A DNA stretch of 38,303 nt from JAUREX01 sp964472135 (GCA_964472135.1 CAYYJB010000018.1:1-38303), one strand, 5' to 3'. Numbered from the stretch's first letter, positions 25,427 to 34,156 are shown. A program made the numbers and translations. Notes: generated from the letters alone by a model not told the origin.

Positions 25427-25453
25427 GTTCGCGCGTCGTGGGAGAGCGCGAAC
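25427..25453. promoter_or_regulatory. inverted repeat upstream of the DMSP-lyase-like gene
   Basis: A perfect 8-bp inverted repeat, GTTCGCGC and GCGCGAAC, is separated by 11 nt. It begins 18 bp upstream of the cupin start, in the 258-bp divergent gap to the dioxygenase gene. The 19-bp centre-to-centre distance suits a dimeric regulator, but an mRNA leader hairpin is also possible. Nothing else distinct is seen in this gap except a GAGG ribosome site for the dioxygenase. Confidence 0.4.
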
Positions 25454-25667
25454 AACCTCTTGGGGCATGCCTTCCGTCGTCAAGGTCGCCTGAATCCGCC
25501 GTTGGGACAAGCGTTTTTCGCCCCGGGCGCCGTCGTCGTCCCGATCCGCCCGCCCCGCGCCTGGGGCCAGACGGGGCGATCATTCGGGGGCTTGCAGAGC
25601 CCAGCACGCGCGTCATTATGGTCGGACGGAGATTGCGCCCAAGACATTTGCCCGTGAGGTTTTCATC

Positions 25668-26480
25668 ATGCCTGACCATCCCGAGAAATCCTATGGAATC
25701 CTCATGCGTGACGAGGCATCGGGCCCGGTCGATCGCGCCGCCGATCAGATCCTGCGCCTCGGGTATGCCGTCGTCGACCCGGGGTTCAGCGAGGCGGAGA
25801 CCGCCGAGATCGCTGCCCGATTCGATGCCGCGCGCGCTGCCTACACCGATCGCTGGGGTCTTGAGCGGCTGCGTGCGGCCGACGAGCACAACGGCATCCG
25901 CCAGCCGATGGCCATCGACCGGGACACCTTCTCGAAGCTCGCCCTAAGCCCCCGCATCCTCGAGGTGGTGGGCAGGCTGATCCGCGGGCAATTCATCCTC
26001 AACCAGCAGAACGGGGTCATCAACCCCTCGGGCGAGGGTTACAATCAGGGACAGTGGCATCGCGACCTGCCGTATCAGCATTTCGTCTCGAGCGCGCCGC
26101 TTGCGATCAACGCGCTCTATTGCGTCGATGACTTCACGGTTCGGAACGGCAGCACCTGGGTGCTTCCGGCGACCCACAAAAGCGCCGCTTTTCCATCGGC
26201 GGAATACCTCGCGCAGCATGCAATCCAGATCGAGGCCCGGGCGGGCCAGTTCATCGTCCTCGACTGCATGCTCTATCACTCCGGGGGCTTCAATCGGAGC
26301 GGGCGCGAACGCCGCGCCGTGAACCATGTCTACACAATCCCCTATTTCAGCCAGCAGATCCGGATCCCCGGCAACATTGCCGAAGACGGATTGAGCGCGG
26401 AAGGCCGGCGCATCCTCGGATTCGGAGCCATCCAACCCCAGTCGGTCGAAGAGTATCTTGCCTCGCGGGGGCGCAAGTGA
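25668..26480 (+). CDS. phytanoyl-CoA dioxygenase (PhyH) family Fe(II)/2-oxoglutarate oxygenase
   Basis: The product is 270 aa with the double-stranded beta-helix iron site: HxD as H131-R-D133 in GQWHRDLPYQH, the distal His204 in LYHSGG, and a 2-oxoglutarate-binding Arg in RERRAVNHVYTIPY. It should hydroxylate a small molecule or a lipid/sugar-linked substrate. GAGG precedes the ATG by eight nt. Its stop overlaps the GTG of the next methyltransferase gene (GTGA), so it seems to belong to the glycan operon and not to the onium island on its left. It could modify a sugar or acyl decoration. The exact substrate is not predictable here. Confidence 0.83.
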   Translation: MPDHPEKSYGILMRDEASGPVDRAADQILRLGYAVVDPGFSEAETAEIAARFDAARAAYTDRWGLERLRAADEHNGIRQPMAIDRDTFSKLALSPRILEVVGRLIRGQFILNQQNGVINPSGEGYNQGQWHRDLPYQHFVSSAPLAINALYCVDDFTVRNGSTWVLPATHKSAAFPSAEYLAQHAIQIEARAGQFIVLDCMLYHSGGFNRSGRERRAVNHVYTIPYFSQQIRIPGNIAEDGLSAEGRRILGFGAIQPQSVEEYLASRGRK

Positions 26481-27549
26481 GTTTGTGCCCACTCTGCCGC
26501 GAGGGCGAACTCAAACCCCTGTTGATCGACTTGCCTCGTGCAATGCGGAGCGACGGGATGATCCTCGATGAACCATTGCGCAAACTCACTTGCGAGGCAT
26601 GTGGCGCGCTGATCGGCGCAAATTCACGCTCTGTCCCGCCATACCGGCGCAGCGATGGCAGGGCGCTCGGCGATATCTTACGACATGCCCGCATCGCGGA
26701 AGGGATCAAGCATCAGATCGAGCGGCTCGGACTTTCAGGTCCAGTGCTGGAAGTTGGAGCGGCGAGTTTCGAGACGGCGATCCAACTCGCGAACCTGCGG
26801 CCGGACTTGCGGGTGGTGGCGATCGAGCCCGAGCCCGAGTCCCTGCCTTCAGAGACGACCATTGAGATGCATTTCAGCACCTTCGAGGAAATGAACTTTA
26901 CGGAACTTTTCGGCGTGATCTACTCCAATCACGTCCTTGAGCATGTTCCGCAGACAAGCACCTTCCTCGGTAGGATCGCAGGGGCGCTTGCGACCGACGG
27001 GGTGGCGCTTGTTGTGTGTCCATGCGGGCTTCGGCCAAGTCACGAGTTGCTGTTCTCCGACCATCACTATCATTTCACGCCACGCGCGATTGCTCTGGCG
27101 GCAGCGGACGCGGGGCTCGCGCTACTGCAGAGTATGCCCTGCCCTTGGGAGCCCCTGAGCCGTCTGTTCGTGTTTGCTCGAGGTGCCGGATTGATCCCTG
27201 CAGCACCTCCAGATCTGATGGATGCTCGTCGTTCCTACCTGTCGATCTGGGCGGAAACGGATTCGCGCCTCCTGCCTCTTCTTGGCGAGGCACCGCTCCT
27301 CTTTGGGGCGGGAGAGTTCAGCCAACTAATCCGTGCATATCTGCCCGGGGTCTTTGACCGGATCGAGGCCATCCTCGTCGACGTCTGCGCGGGGCCCGCG
27401 CCTTCCCCAAGCCCCTGCTCCGTCTTTCTGACATTGACCTGCGCGGCAGGACCATCCTGATCGGGGTTCGGCCCGAAGCGGTTCCTGTGGTGTGGGGGCG
27501 CCTCGAAGCTCTTGGAGCGGGGCGGCTTCTCGCGGTGCCGATCGGCTGA
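26477..27549 (+). pseudogene. sugar C-methyltransferase-like gene with a -1 frameshift near its 3' end
   Basis: It starts at GTG overlapping the dioxygenase stop. The N-terminus has a four-Cys zinc motif (CPLC ... CEAC), then a SAM-binding core (VLEVGAASFETAIQ, FGVIYSNHVLEHVPQ) and a C-terminal domain with LLFGAGEFSQLIRAYLPG, as in NDP-sugar C-methyltransferases. The original frame runs to a TGA at 27458-27460 and ends in an implausible Pro/Ser/Cys tail. From about 27390 the -1 frame continues with natural-looking sequence (FPKPLLRLSDIDLRGRTILI, then VWGRLEALGAGRLLAVPIG) to the TGA at 27547-27549. Loss of one base between about 27377 and 27400 explains this. I see no good slippery heptamer. 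The protein may be inactive or only shortened. Confidence 0.65.
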
Positions 27550-27811
27550 GGACGCGCGCCTCGTGCCGACGCGGCGGGGGCCAAGGTGGGACATTGCGCG
27601 GCGGTTGTTCCGCCTTGTGCGATCGGGCGGCTCAACCTATGATCGCCTCATTTGATGAACCCGACTTCATGACCTGAACCTTCGGTGCCGACATGACGCG
27701 CCAGCGACCGCCCGCCTTTCGCATCAGTTCCGCAGCGGTGGCGACCACCATTCGGGGCCTGACGCGGCGTCCTCGGCCGGGCGGGGCCACCCGGCATGGC
27801 GGGCGGCTCGG
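27550..27811. other. non-coding or relic stretch between methyltransferase and wbqC genes
   Basis: No convincing gene is present. One plus-strand frame (to TGA at 27653-27655) encodes RRGPRWDIARRLFRLVRSGG and YDRLI with good codon bias, which may be the relic of the 3' end of a lost glycan gene. The rest lacks a sustained coding signal. The break in an otherwise overlapping operon, right after a frameshifted gene, suggests a deletion here. Confidence 0.4.
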
Positions 27812-28504
27812 ATGAAGCGCGTCGCGATCGTGCAGTCGAACTATATCCCCTGGAAGGGATATTTCGACCTGATCGCGGCGGTGGACGAATTCATCCTTCT
27901 TGATGACGTGCAATTCACCCGGCGCGACTGGCGAAACCGAAATCTCATCAAGACGCCCGACGGGCCGAAGTGGCTCACGATTCCGGTGCAGGTGAAGGGC
28001 CGGTATCTGCAGAGCATCCGCGAAACGATGATCGGCGATCCAGGCTGGCCGCAGCAGCACTGGCGCTCGATCGCGCTGAACTATGGCCGCGCCCCCTTCT
28101 TCAGGGAAACGGCCGAATGGCTCGAGCCTCTTTATCAGGCGGCCACCTTCCCCGATCTCTCGGGCGTCAACCGGCACTTCCTGCGCGCGATCTGCGACCG
28201 TCTCGGGATAGCGACCCCGCTCGGCTCATCTTCGGACCATGTCCTCGAAGGCGATCCGAGCGAACGGCTTGCCTCGATCTGCGCGCAAGCGGGCGCGGGG
28301 GTCTATCTCTCCGGGCCGGCCGCGCGCGCCTATCTCGATGAGGGGGCGTTCGCGCGGCGCGGCATCGAGGTGCGCTGGTTCGACTATGAGGGGTATCGGC
28401 CCTATCCCCAGCTCTGGGGCCCGTTCGAGCACAAGCTGAGCGTACTCGATCTCATCTTCAATACCGGGCCAGAAGCGCGATCGTTCATGAAGGTGTCGCG
28501 ATGA
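27812..28504 (+). CDS. WbqC-family protein
   Basis: A 230-aa protein with the WbqC signature start VAIVQSNYIPWKGYFDLIAAVDEFILLDDVQFTRRDWRNRN and the later blocks WLTIPV, DRLGIATPLGSSSD and LSVLDLIFNTG. The family is found in O-antigen and other glycan clusters, next to glycosyltransferases and aminotransferases. It is proposed to act in amino-sugar acylation or sugar-nucleotide modification, without a settled reaction. Its stop overlaps the start of the glycosyltransferase gene (ATGA). Confidence 0.9.
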   Translation: MKRVAIVQSNYIPWKGYFDLIAAVDEFILLDDVQFTRRDWRNRNLIKTPDGPKWLTIPVQVKGRYLQSIRETMIGDPGWPQQHWRSIALNYGRAPFFRETAEWLEPLYQAATFPDLSGVNRHFLRAICDRLGIATPLGSSSDHVLEGDPSERLASICAQAGAGVYLSGPAARAYLDEGAFARRGIEVRWFDYEGYRPYPQLWGPFEHKLSVLDLIFNTGPEARSFMKVSR

Positions 28505-29502
28505 AGCTCTCGATCGTCACGACCCTCTATCGCTCGCGGGCGCATCTGGCAGAGTTCCATGCCCGCGCCAGCCGCGTTGGCCGCGACATCGCGGGGGATG
28601 ACTTCGAGATCGTGATGGTCAACGACGGCTCGCCGGACGACTCGCTTGCAATCGCGATCGAGCTCTCGCAGGGCGATCCCCGGCTGGTGATCGTCGATCT
28701 GTCGCGCAACTTCGGCCACCATCGCGCGCTGATGACAGGGCTTCGGCATGCGCGGGGCGACTTTGTCTTCCTGATCGACAGCGATCTCGAGGAAGAGCCC
28801 GAGTACCTTCCGCAATTCGCAGCCATCATGGCGCAGGAGCGCTGCGATGTCGTGTTCGGCGTTCAGGACCGGCGCAAGGGCGGCTGGTGGGAACGGGCGT
28901 CGGGCGCGGCCTTCTACTGGCTCCACGGCAAGCTGACGGGCGCGGCGCTGCCCCGCAACCTGCTGACGATGCGCCTCATGACGCGCCGCTATGTCCGCGC
29001 GCTGCTGCGCCACCGCGAGCGTGTGCTGGTGATCTCAAGCCTGTGGCAGATGACGGGCTTCGTCCAGCGGCCGGTCGTCGTGCGCAAGCTCTCGCTCAGC
29101 CCGACGACCTACAGCCTGACGCACAAGCTGACCCTCCTTGTCACAGGCGTCGCCGCCGTCAGCAGCCGCCCCTTGGTGGGGATCTTCTGGCTTGGCTCCC
29201 TTGTCTCGCTGGTGGCGTTCGGGTTTGTCTGCTGGGTGGTCGGTCGATGGCTCTTCTTCGAACAGCCGCCCGATGGGTGGACCTCGCTCATCGCCTCGGT
29301 CTGGCTGCTCGGCGGGCTTGTCATCTGGTCGCTGGGGCTGGTCGGCATCTATCTCGCGCAGGTCTTCCTCGAGGTGAAGCAGCGGCCCCAGACGGTCGTC
29401 CGCCGGATCATCCCTGCAAACCCGGTGGCCGAGCCGCAGTTCGACGGTTTGGTTGTTCCTGAGGTTGACGCCCCTCTCGCGAGGCTATCGAATGACCGAT
29501 GA
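28501..29502 (+). CDS. family 2 glycosyltransferase, DPM1/ArnC/GtrB-like
   Basis: A 333-aa GT2 enzyme. The GT-A domain shows LSIVTTLYRS, VNDGSPDDS, DLSRNFGHHRALMTGL and the metal-binding DSD in FLIDSDLEEEPEYL. Two C-terminal membrane helices (about residues 228-250 and 262-285) anchor it, as in polyprenyl-phosphate hexose synthases. It probably loads a sugar on undecaprenyl phosphate. A GtrA flippase-like gene lies downstream in the same operon, the usual partner. The stop overlaps the following methyltransferase start by 11 nt. Confidence 0.9.
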   Translation: MKLSIVTTLYRSRAHLAEFHARASRVGRDIAGDDFEIVMVNDGSPDDSLAIAIELSQGDPRLVIVDLSRNFGHHRALMTGLRHARGDFVFLIDSDLEEEPEYLPQFAAIMAQERCDVVFGVQDRRKGGWWERASGAAFYWLHGKLTGAALPRNLLTMRLMTRRYVRALLRHRERVLVISSLWQMTGFVQRPVVVRKLSLSPTTYSLTHKLTLLVTGVAAVSSRPLVGIFWLGSLVSLVAFGFVCWVVGRWLFFEQPPDGWTSLIASVWLLGGLVIWSLGLVGIYLAQVFLEVKQRPQTVVRRIIPANPVAEPQFDGLVVPEVDAPLARLSNDR

Positions 29503-30136
29503 CATCAAGCGCGATCACCTCTTGCAGGGTGTCGCGGACTACTATTCCGACAAACTCGCCCAGCATGGGCCGGTCGCCCGTGGGGTCGACTGGAACGGCG
29601 AGGCGGGGCAGGAGACTCGGTTCCGTCAATTGCTGCGGATCGTCGATGATCCCGACGCGCTCTTCTCGATCAACGATCTCGGTTGCGGATACGGCGCGCT
29701 GATCGAACACCTCGAGGGGCGCTTTCCCCGATTTGACTATCGCGGTTTCGATATTGCCCCTTCGATGGTCGAATGCAGCCGAGAAAGATACGGCAGCCGG
29801 GAAAACGCATCATTTGCTGTCGCCGCAGTCCCTGACCGGATTGCGGACTATACCGTGGCAAGCGGGATATTGAACGTTAGGCTCAACAGCCCTTCGGCAG
29901 AGTGGGAACGTCACGTCAGCGAAACGCTTGATGTCATGTCTGAGGCGTCGCGCAGGGGCTTCGCCTTCAACTGCCTTACCTCCTACAGCGACGTCGACCG
30001 GATGAAGGCATCCTTGCACTACATGAACCCGGCGAACACGTTCGACTTGTGCATGCGGCGATATTCGCGCAACGTCGCATTGCTTCATGACTACACGCTT
30101 TACGAGTTCACTATTCTTGTCCGGAAATCATCATGA
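29492..30136 (+). CDS. class I SAM-dependent methyltransferase
   Basis: A 214-aa protein with the SAM-binding motif INDLGCGYGALIEHL, motif II around YRGFDIAPSMVECSRERYG, and ASGILNVRLN in place of a typical motif IV. It would methylate an unknown substrate, most likely a sugar or its precursor given the operon. Start ATG overlaps the end of the glycosyltransferase gene; its own stop overlaps the next ATG. GC content is slightly lower than in its neighbours. Confidence 0.8.
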   Translation: MTDDIKRDHLLQGVADYYSDKLAQHGPVARGVDWNGEAGQETRFRQLLRIVDDPDALFSINDLGCGYGALIEHLEGRFPRFDYRGFDIAPSMVECSRERYGSRENASFAVAAVPDRIADYTVASGILNVRLNSPSAEWERHVSETLDVMSEASRRGFAFNCLTSYSDVDRMKASLHYMNPANTFDLCMRRYSRNVALLHDYTLYEFTILVRKSS

Positions 30137-30798
30137 CCAAGCCACTTGTCATATTCGGAACGTCCGATATCGCCCAACTCGCCCACTACTATTTCACGCG
30201 CGACTGCGGGTCCGAGGTGGCGGCGTTTACCGTCGATGCCGCTTTCCTGCGCGAGGACGGCTTTTGCGGCTGTCCCGTCGTGCCCTTCGAGAGCATCACC
30301 GAAAGCCACCCGCCGTCGGACTTCGACCTCTTCGTGGCGCTCGGCTATTCGAAACTCAACGCGGTGCGCCGTTCGCGGTTCGAGGCTGCACGCGCGGCGG
30401 GCTACACTTGCCCGAGTTACATCAGCCCGAGGGCATCGATCCTTAACGATCACGCCATCGGGTCGAACTGCTTCATCCTCGAGGATAACACGATCCAGCC
30501 CTTCGTCCGGATCGGCGACAACGTGACATTGTGGAGCGGAAACCACATCGGGCATCACTCGGTCATCGAGGATCATGTCTTCATTGCGTCGCATGTCGTC
30601 ATCTCCGGAAACAGCCGGATCGGGGCCGCATCCTTCATCGGCGTCAACGCGACCCTGCGCGATGGTGTCTCGGTCGGCGAACGCTGCGTGATCGGGGCCG
30701 GGGCGCTCATCCTCGGGGATGCCGGGGATGAGGGCGTCTATATGGGGGCCGCGACGGAACGGTCGCGGGTGCCGAGCACGCGGCTACGGGGCATCTGA
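30133..30798 (+). CDS. NeuD-like sugar O/N-acyltransferase, left-handed beta-helix
   Basis: A 221-aa protein. The N-terminal Rossmann-like PglD/NeuD substrate-binding domain (VIFGTSDIAQLAHYYF) is followed by hexapeptide repeats of a left-handed beta-helix (about residues 100-200: IGSNCFILEDNTIQPFVRIGDNV, IGAASFIGVNATLRDGVSVG). The catalytic His is likely in SGNHIGHHSVIEDH. Such enzymes acetylate amino or hydroxyl groups of nucleotide sugars. With a WecE-type transaminase in the same operon, acetylation of dTDP-4-amino-4,6-dideoxygalactose is a reasonable inference. Confidence 0.83.
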   Translation: MTKPLVIFGTSDIAQLAHYYFTRDCGSEVAAFTVDAAFLREDGFCGCPVVPFESITESHPPSDFDLFVALGYSKLNAVRRSRFEAARAAGYTCPSYISPRASILNDHAIGSNCFILEDNTIQPFVRIGDNVTLWSGNHIGHHSVIEDHVFIASHVVISGNSRIGAASFIGVNATLRDGVSVGERCVIGAGALILGDAGDEGVYMGAATERSRVPSTRLRGI

Positions 30799-30800
30799 AG

Positions 30801-31700
30801 ATGCGCTGGCGGAAACTCGGCGTTGTCTATGCCCCGGTCGCCAAGGGTCCGCAGCTTCTCAGTCATGCGGCCAATCCGACCGCCGTTCATCTTGATGGGG
30901 ACGTGTATCGGGTTTTCTACAGTGGGCGCGACGCCGAGAACCGCTCATCGGTCGGTTCGGTCGATATCGACGTGGAGCGGCGCGCGGTTGTCGCCGACGC
31001 CGAGAGGGTGCTCTATGCCCACGGTCCGCCCGGGAGTTTCCATGCTGCGGGGGTCAGCATTGGTTGCACCTACAGAGCGGGCGGGACCGACTGGATGCTC
31101 TTCATGGGATGGCAGGTGCCGCCAATGGGGCACTGGCGTGGCGATATCGGGCGTCTGAGGTTAGCTCCCGACGGCTCGCTGCACCTTGCGGGCGAGGGGC
31201 CGTTTCTCGCGAGCGATCCGCATGATCCCATCTCGCTGTCCTATCCTTGGGTCCTCCGGCGCAGTGACGCGTGGCACATGTGGTATGGCTCGACGGTCAC
31301 ATGGGATGCCGGCAACGGCGAGATGCTGCACGTCATCAATCATGCCACCTCAGCAGACGGCGAAGAATGGATTCGTCATGGACAGGCGGTTCCGCATGCG
31401 CTTGGCGTCGCGCAGGCATTCTCGCGCCCCTCCGTACTGGCGGAGCGGTCGGGATTGTCGATGTGGTTTTCGTATCGCAGCGGCACCGGTCAGACCTATC
31501 GGATCGGCCATGCCGTCATGGAGGATGGCGACGGCTGGCGGCTCGAACTCGGGCAGTCCGGCATCGACGTTTCGGCCGACGGCTGGGACAGCGAGATGAT
31601 CTGCTATCCCTTTGTATTCGAACACCGCGGCGCGCGGTTCATGTTCTACAACGGGAACGGCTACGGCAGGACGGGTTTCGGACTGGCGGTACTCGAATGA
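30801..31700 (+). CDS. five-bladed beta-propeller, glycosidase (GH43/GH130)-like protein
   Basis: A 299-aa protein with repeated blade motifs typical of the GH43/GH130 fold: NPTAVHLDGDVYRVFYSGRD, WMLFMGWQVP, YPWVLRRSDAWHMWYGSTV, FSRPSVLAERSGLSMWFSYR and YPFVFEHRGARFMFYNGNGYG. The Asp/Glu residues expected of catalysts cannot be assigned by eye. It may be a phosphorylase, a glycosidase or a non-catalytic sugar-binding protein. There is no signal peptide, so it acts in the cytoplasm. It starts 2 bp after the acyltransferase stop, and its own stop overlaps gtrA (ATGA). Confidence 0.72.
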   Translation: MRWRKLGVVYAPVAKGPQLLSHAANPTAVHLDGDVYRVFYSGRDAENRSSVGSVDIDVERRAVVADAERVLYAHGPPGSFHAAGVSIGCTYRAGGTDWMLFMGWQVPPMGHWRGDIGRLRLAPDGSLHLAGEGPFLASDPHDPISLSYPWVLRRSDAWHMWYGSTVTWDAGNGEMLHVINHATSADGEEWIRHGQAVPHALGVAQAFSRPSVLAERSGLSMWFSYRSGTGQTYRIGHAVMEDGDGWRLELGQSGIDVSADGWDSEMICYPFVFEHRGARFMFYNGNGYGRTGFGLAVLE

Positions 31701-32092
31701 TGGCGCACGGGCCGGGTACGCAACTCTTGCGCTATGGAATCGTCGGGGTCGGGACGAACCTGGCCGGGTATCTGGTCTATCTCGCGCTGACCTGGGCGGG
31801 GGTGGAGCCGAAGCTTGCGATGTCGGGGCTCTATGCGATGGGCGTGGGCGTCAGTTTCGCGCTCAACCGGCGCTGGACATTCGGGCATCGCGGGCGGGTA
31901 GGCCCCGCCGGGTTGCGCTTCGGGGCGGCGCATCTGCTGGGCTATGCGATCAACCTCGGCATGCTCGCGATCCTGCACGACGCCCTCGGCTGGCCGCACG
32001 AGCTGGTGCAGGCGCTGGCGGTCATCGTCGTCGCGGGTTTTCTCTTCGTCGCGATGCGCGTTTTCGTGTTTGCGGGGGGAAGCCCGACATGA
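31697..32092 (+). CDS. GtrA-family membrane protein
   Basis: A 131-aa protein with four predicted membrane helices and the family pattern LLRYGIVGVGTNLAGYLVYLAL, FALNRRWTFG and RVFVF at the end. GtrA-like proteins help to translocate polyprenyl-phosphate-linked sugars across the inner membrane and pair with GtrB-like glycosyltransferases such as the one at 28501-29502. Both ends overlap neighbouring genes by four bases. An adjacent in-frame ATG is the second codon. Confidence 0.87.
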   Translation: MMAHGPGTQLLRYGIVGVGTNLAGYLVYLALTWAGVEPKLAMSGLYAMGVGVSFALNRRWTFGHRGRVGPAGLRFGAAHLLGYAINLGMLAILHDALGWPHELVQALAVIVVAGFLFVAMRVFVFAGGSPT

Positions 32093-32976
32093 GGATCTGC
32101 GCGGCCTGCGGGCTCTCCCATCGCTCGGACGAGGCGGCCTGTCCGGCGTGCGGATGGCAGGCGCCGATGCGCAACGGCTTTTGTGCCTATGCGCCCGAGG
32201 TCGACGCGGCACTCGGGGCCGGGTTCCGGCCCGAGGCCTTCGCCGATCTTGCGGCGCATGAGGATGGCAGTTTCTGGTTTCAGGCGCGCAACCGTCTGAT
32301 CCTGGCCATGGTCGCGCGCCACGCCCCCGGGTTTCGCAGCATGCTCGAGATCGGCTGTGGCACGGGGTTCGTGCTGCGGGGGCTGATGGAGCGATTTGCG
32401 GGCGCGCGGTTCACGGGCAGCGAAGTCTATTCGGCGGGTCTGGCCTTTGCCGCCGCGCGCGCGCCGGGGGCGACGCTTTGCCAGATGGATGCGCGCCGGA
32501 TTGGCCATGTCGATGAATTCGACCTCATCGGCGCCTTCGACGTGCTCGAACACATCGAGGAGGACACGCAGGTGCTGGCCGAGATCCGGCAGGCGCTTGT
32601 GCCGGGCGGCGTCCTGATCGTGACGGTCCCGCAGCATCCATGGCTCTGGAGCCCCGCTGACGAATACGCCTGCCACGCCCGGCGCTATGCCCGCGGCGAG
32701 ATGGAGGCCAAGATCGCGGCGGCGGGGCTCAAGGTCGTGCGCTCGACCTCTTTCGTGTCGCTCCTGTTGCCGGCGATGCTCCTGTCGAGGGTGGTGCAAC
32801 GGCTGAGGCCCGCCGCAGAGTTCGATCCGACGGCAGAATTCCGGCTGCACCCCGCGCTGAACGCGACCTTTGGTGCGGTGATGCGGATCGAGGAAGCCCT
32901 CATCCGTTTTGGTGCCGCGCTGCCGCTGGGTGGCTCGCGGCTGGTCGTCGCGCGCAAGGAGGAGGTGTTGGCATGA
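32089..32976 (+). CDS. SAM-dependent methyltransferase with N-terminal zinc ribbon
   Basis: A 295-aa protein. Four Cys residues in CAACG and CPACG (residues 4-22) form a likely zinc ribbon. The SAM core follows: MLEIGCGTGFVLRGL, GSEVYSAGL, FDLIGAFDVLEHIEED and LVPGGVLIVTVPQHPWLWS with the DEYACHARRY segment. The C-terminal part has a hydrophobic stretch (SLLLPAMLLSRVVQRL) that may associate with the membrane. It resembles methyltransferases of O-antigen and lipid-linked glycan clusters. It is coupled by overlap to gtrA and the transaminase gene. Confidence 0.85.
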   Translation: MRICAACGLSHRSDEAACPACGWQAPMRNGFCAYAPEVDAALGAGFRPEAFADLAAHEDGSFWFQARNRLILAMVARHAPGFRSMLEIGCGTGFVLRGLMERFAGARFTGSEVYSAGLAFAAARAPGATLCQMDARRIGHVDEFDLIGAFDVLEHIEEDTQVLAEIRQALVPGGVLIVTVPQHPWLWSPADEYACHARRYARGEMEAKIAAAGLKVVRSTSFVSLLLPAMLLSRVVQRLRPAAEFDPTAEFRLHPALNATFGAVMRIEEALIRFGAALPLGGSRLVVARKEEVLA

Positions 32977-34112
32977 CCGAGCGGATCCCCTTCAACCAGC
33001 CCCACATGACGGGCAAGGAACTCTTCTACATCGCGCGCGCCCATTTCAACGGCCGGCTCGCGGGCGACGGGCCCTTCACCGCGCGCTGCCACGGCTGGCT
33101 CGAGGCCGATACGGGGGCGGCGCGCGCGCTGCTGACGCATTCGTGCACGGCCGCGCTCGAGATGACGGCGATCCTTGCTGACATCGCGCCGGGGGATGAG
33201 GTGATCTTGCCCTCCTTCACCTTCACCTCGACGGCGAATGCCTTCGTGCTGCGCGGGGGTGTTCCGGTCTTTGTCGATGTGCGGGAGGATACGCTCAACC
33301 TCGACGAAAGCCGGATCGAGGCCGCGATCACGCCGCGCACGCGCGCGATCGTGCCCGTCCATTACGCCGGGGTCGCTTGCGAGATGGATCCGATCATGGA
33401 CATCGCGCGCCGGCATGGCCTCATGGTCATCGAGGACGCGGCGCAGGGCGTGATGTCGCGCTATCGCGGCCGTCCGCTCGGTGCGATCGGCGATCTCGGG
33501 ACATTCAGCTTTCACGAGACGAAGAACATCATCTCGGGCGAGGGCGGTGCCCTCATAGTCGGGAATGCGGACCTCGTGGAACGCGCCGAGATCATCCGCG
33601 AGAAAGGCACCGACCGCAGCCGCTTCTTTCGCGGCCAGGTCGACAAATACACCTGGCAAGAGGCGGGATCGTCCTTCCTGCCGGGTGAGTTGATCGCCTC
33701 GTTCCTCTGGGCGCAACTCGAGGAGGCGCAGGCCATCACCGCCGCGCGGCTCGCGATCTGGGCGCGCTATCACGCCGCACTCGCCCCCTTCGAGGCCGCG
33801 GGGCGGCTGCGCCGGCCGGTCGTCCCCGACCATTGCGCCCACAACGCCCATCTCTACTACATCCTCCTGCCCGAGGGGGCCGATCGCGATGCCGTCCTGC
33901 GCGGTCTGGCCGAACGCGGGGTGGGTGCGGTCTTTCACTACGTTCCCCTGCATTCGTCCCCGGCGGGGCGGCGCTTCGGCAGGGCGGTCGGGAACATGCA
34001 GGCAACCACCATCGCAGCCGAGCGCCTGATCCGCCTGCCCGTCTGGGTCGGCCTCGGCCCCGAGCAGCAGGACCGCGTTATCGAGGCGCTGGACGCCATC
34101 CTGCCGGGCTAG
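32973..34112 (+). CDS. wecE: dTDP-4-amino-4,6-dideoxygalactose transaminase
   Basis: The product is 379 aa and agrees with E. coli WecE (RffA) along its length: GDGPFTARCHGWLE, LLTHSCTAALEM, TANAFVLRGG, VPVHYAGVACEMD, VIEDAAQGVMSRYRGRPLG, FSFHETKN with PLP-binding Lys184, EIIREKGTDRSRFFRGQVDKYTW and NAHLYYI. It transaminates dTDP-4-keto-6-deoxyglucose to dTDP-Fuc4N, a precursor of enterobacterial-common-antigen-type or O-antigen sugars. It is the last gene of the coupled operon. After its stop the base composition falls abruptly. Confidence 0.9.
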   Translation: MTERIPFNQPHMTGKELFYIARAHFNGRLAGDGPFTARCHGWLEADTGAARALLTHSCTAALEMTAILADIAPGDEVILPSFTFTSTANAFVLRGGVPVFVDVREDTLNLDESRIEAAITPRTRAIVPVHYAGVACEMDPIMDIARRHGLMVIEDAAQGVMSRYRGRPLGAIGDLGTFSFHETKNIISGEGGALIVGNADLVERAEIIREKGTDRSRFFRGQVDKYTWQEAGSSFLPGELIASFLWAQLEEAQAITAARLAIWARYHAALAPFEAAGRLRRPVVPDHCAHNAHLYYILLPEGADRDAVLRGLAERGVGAVFHYVPLHSSPAGRRFGRAVGNMQATTIAAERLIRLPVWVGLGPEQQDRVIEALDAILPG

Positions 34113-34128
34113 GGGCGTGAGCCAAGGA

Positions 34129-34156
34129 TTGACAATTTAAGTTGGGCGAGTAGACT
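34129..34156 (+). promoter_or_regulatory. sigma70-type promoter for the AT-rich membrane protein gene
   Basis: TTGACA (34129-34134) is a perfect -35 box. TAGACT (34151-34156) after 16 nt is a fair -10 box. The start codon of the following gene is 25 bp downstream, with AGGAG in between. The AT-rich gene therefore appears able to be expressed independently of the glycan operon. Confidence 0.55.

Noticed and set aside
27377..27400. Programmed -1 frameshifting in the methyltransferase gene
   Set aside because: No X-XXY-YYZ slippery heptamer in the right phase was found at the transition, and the family is not known for recoding. A one-base deletion is simpler.
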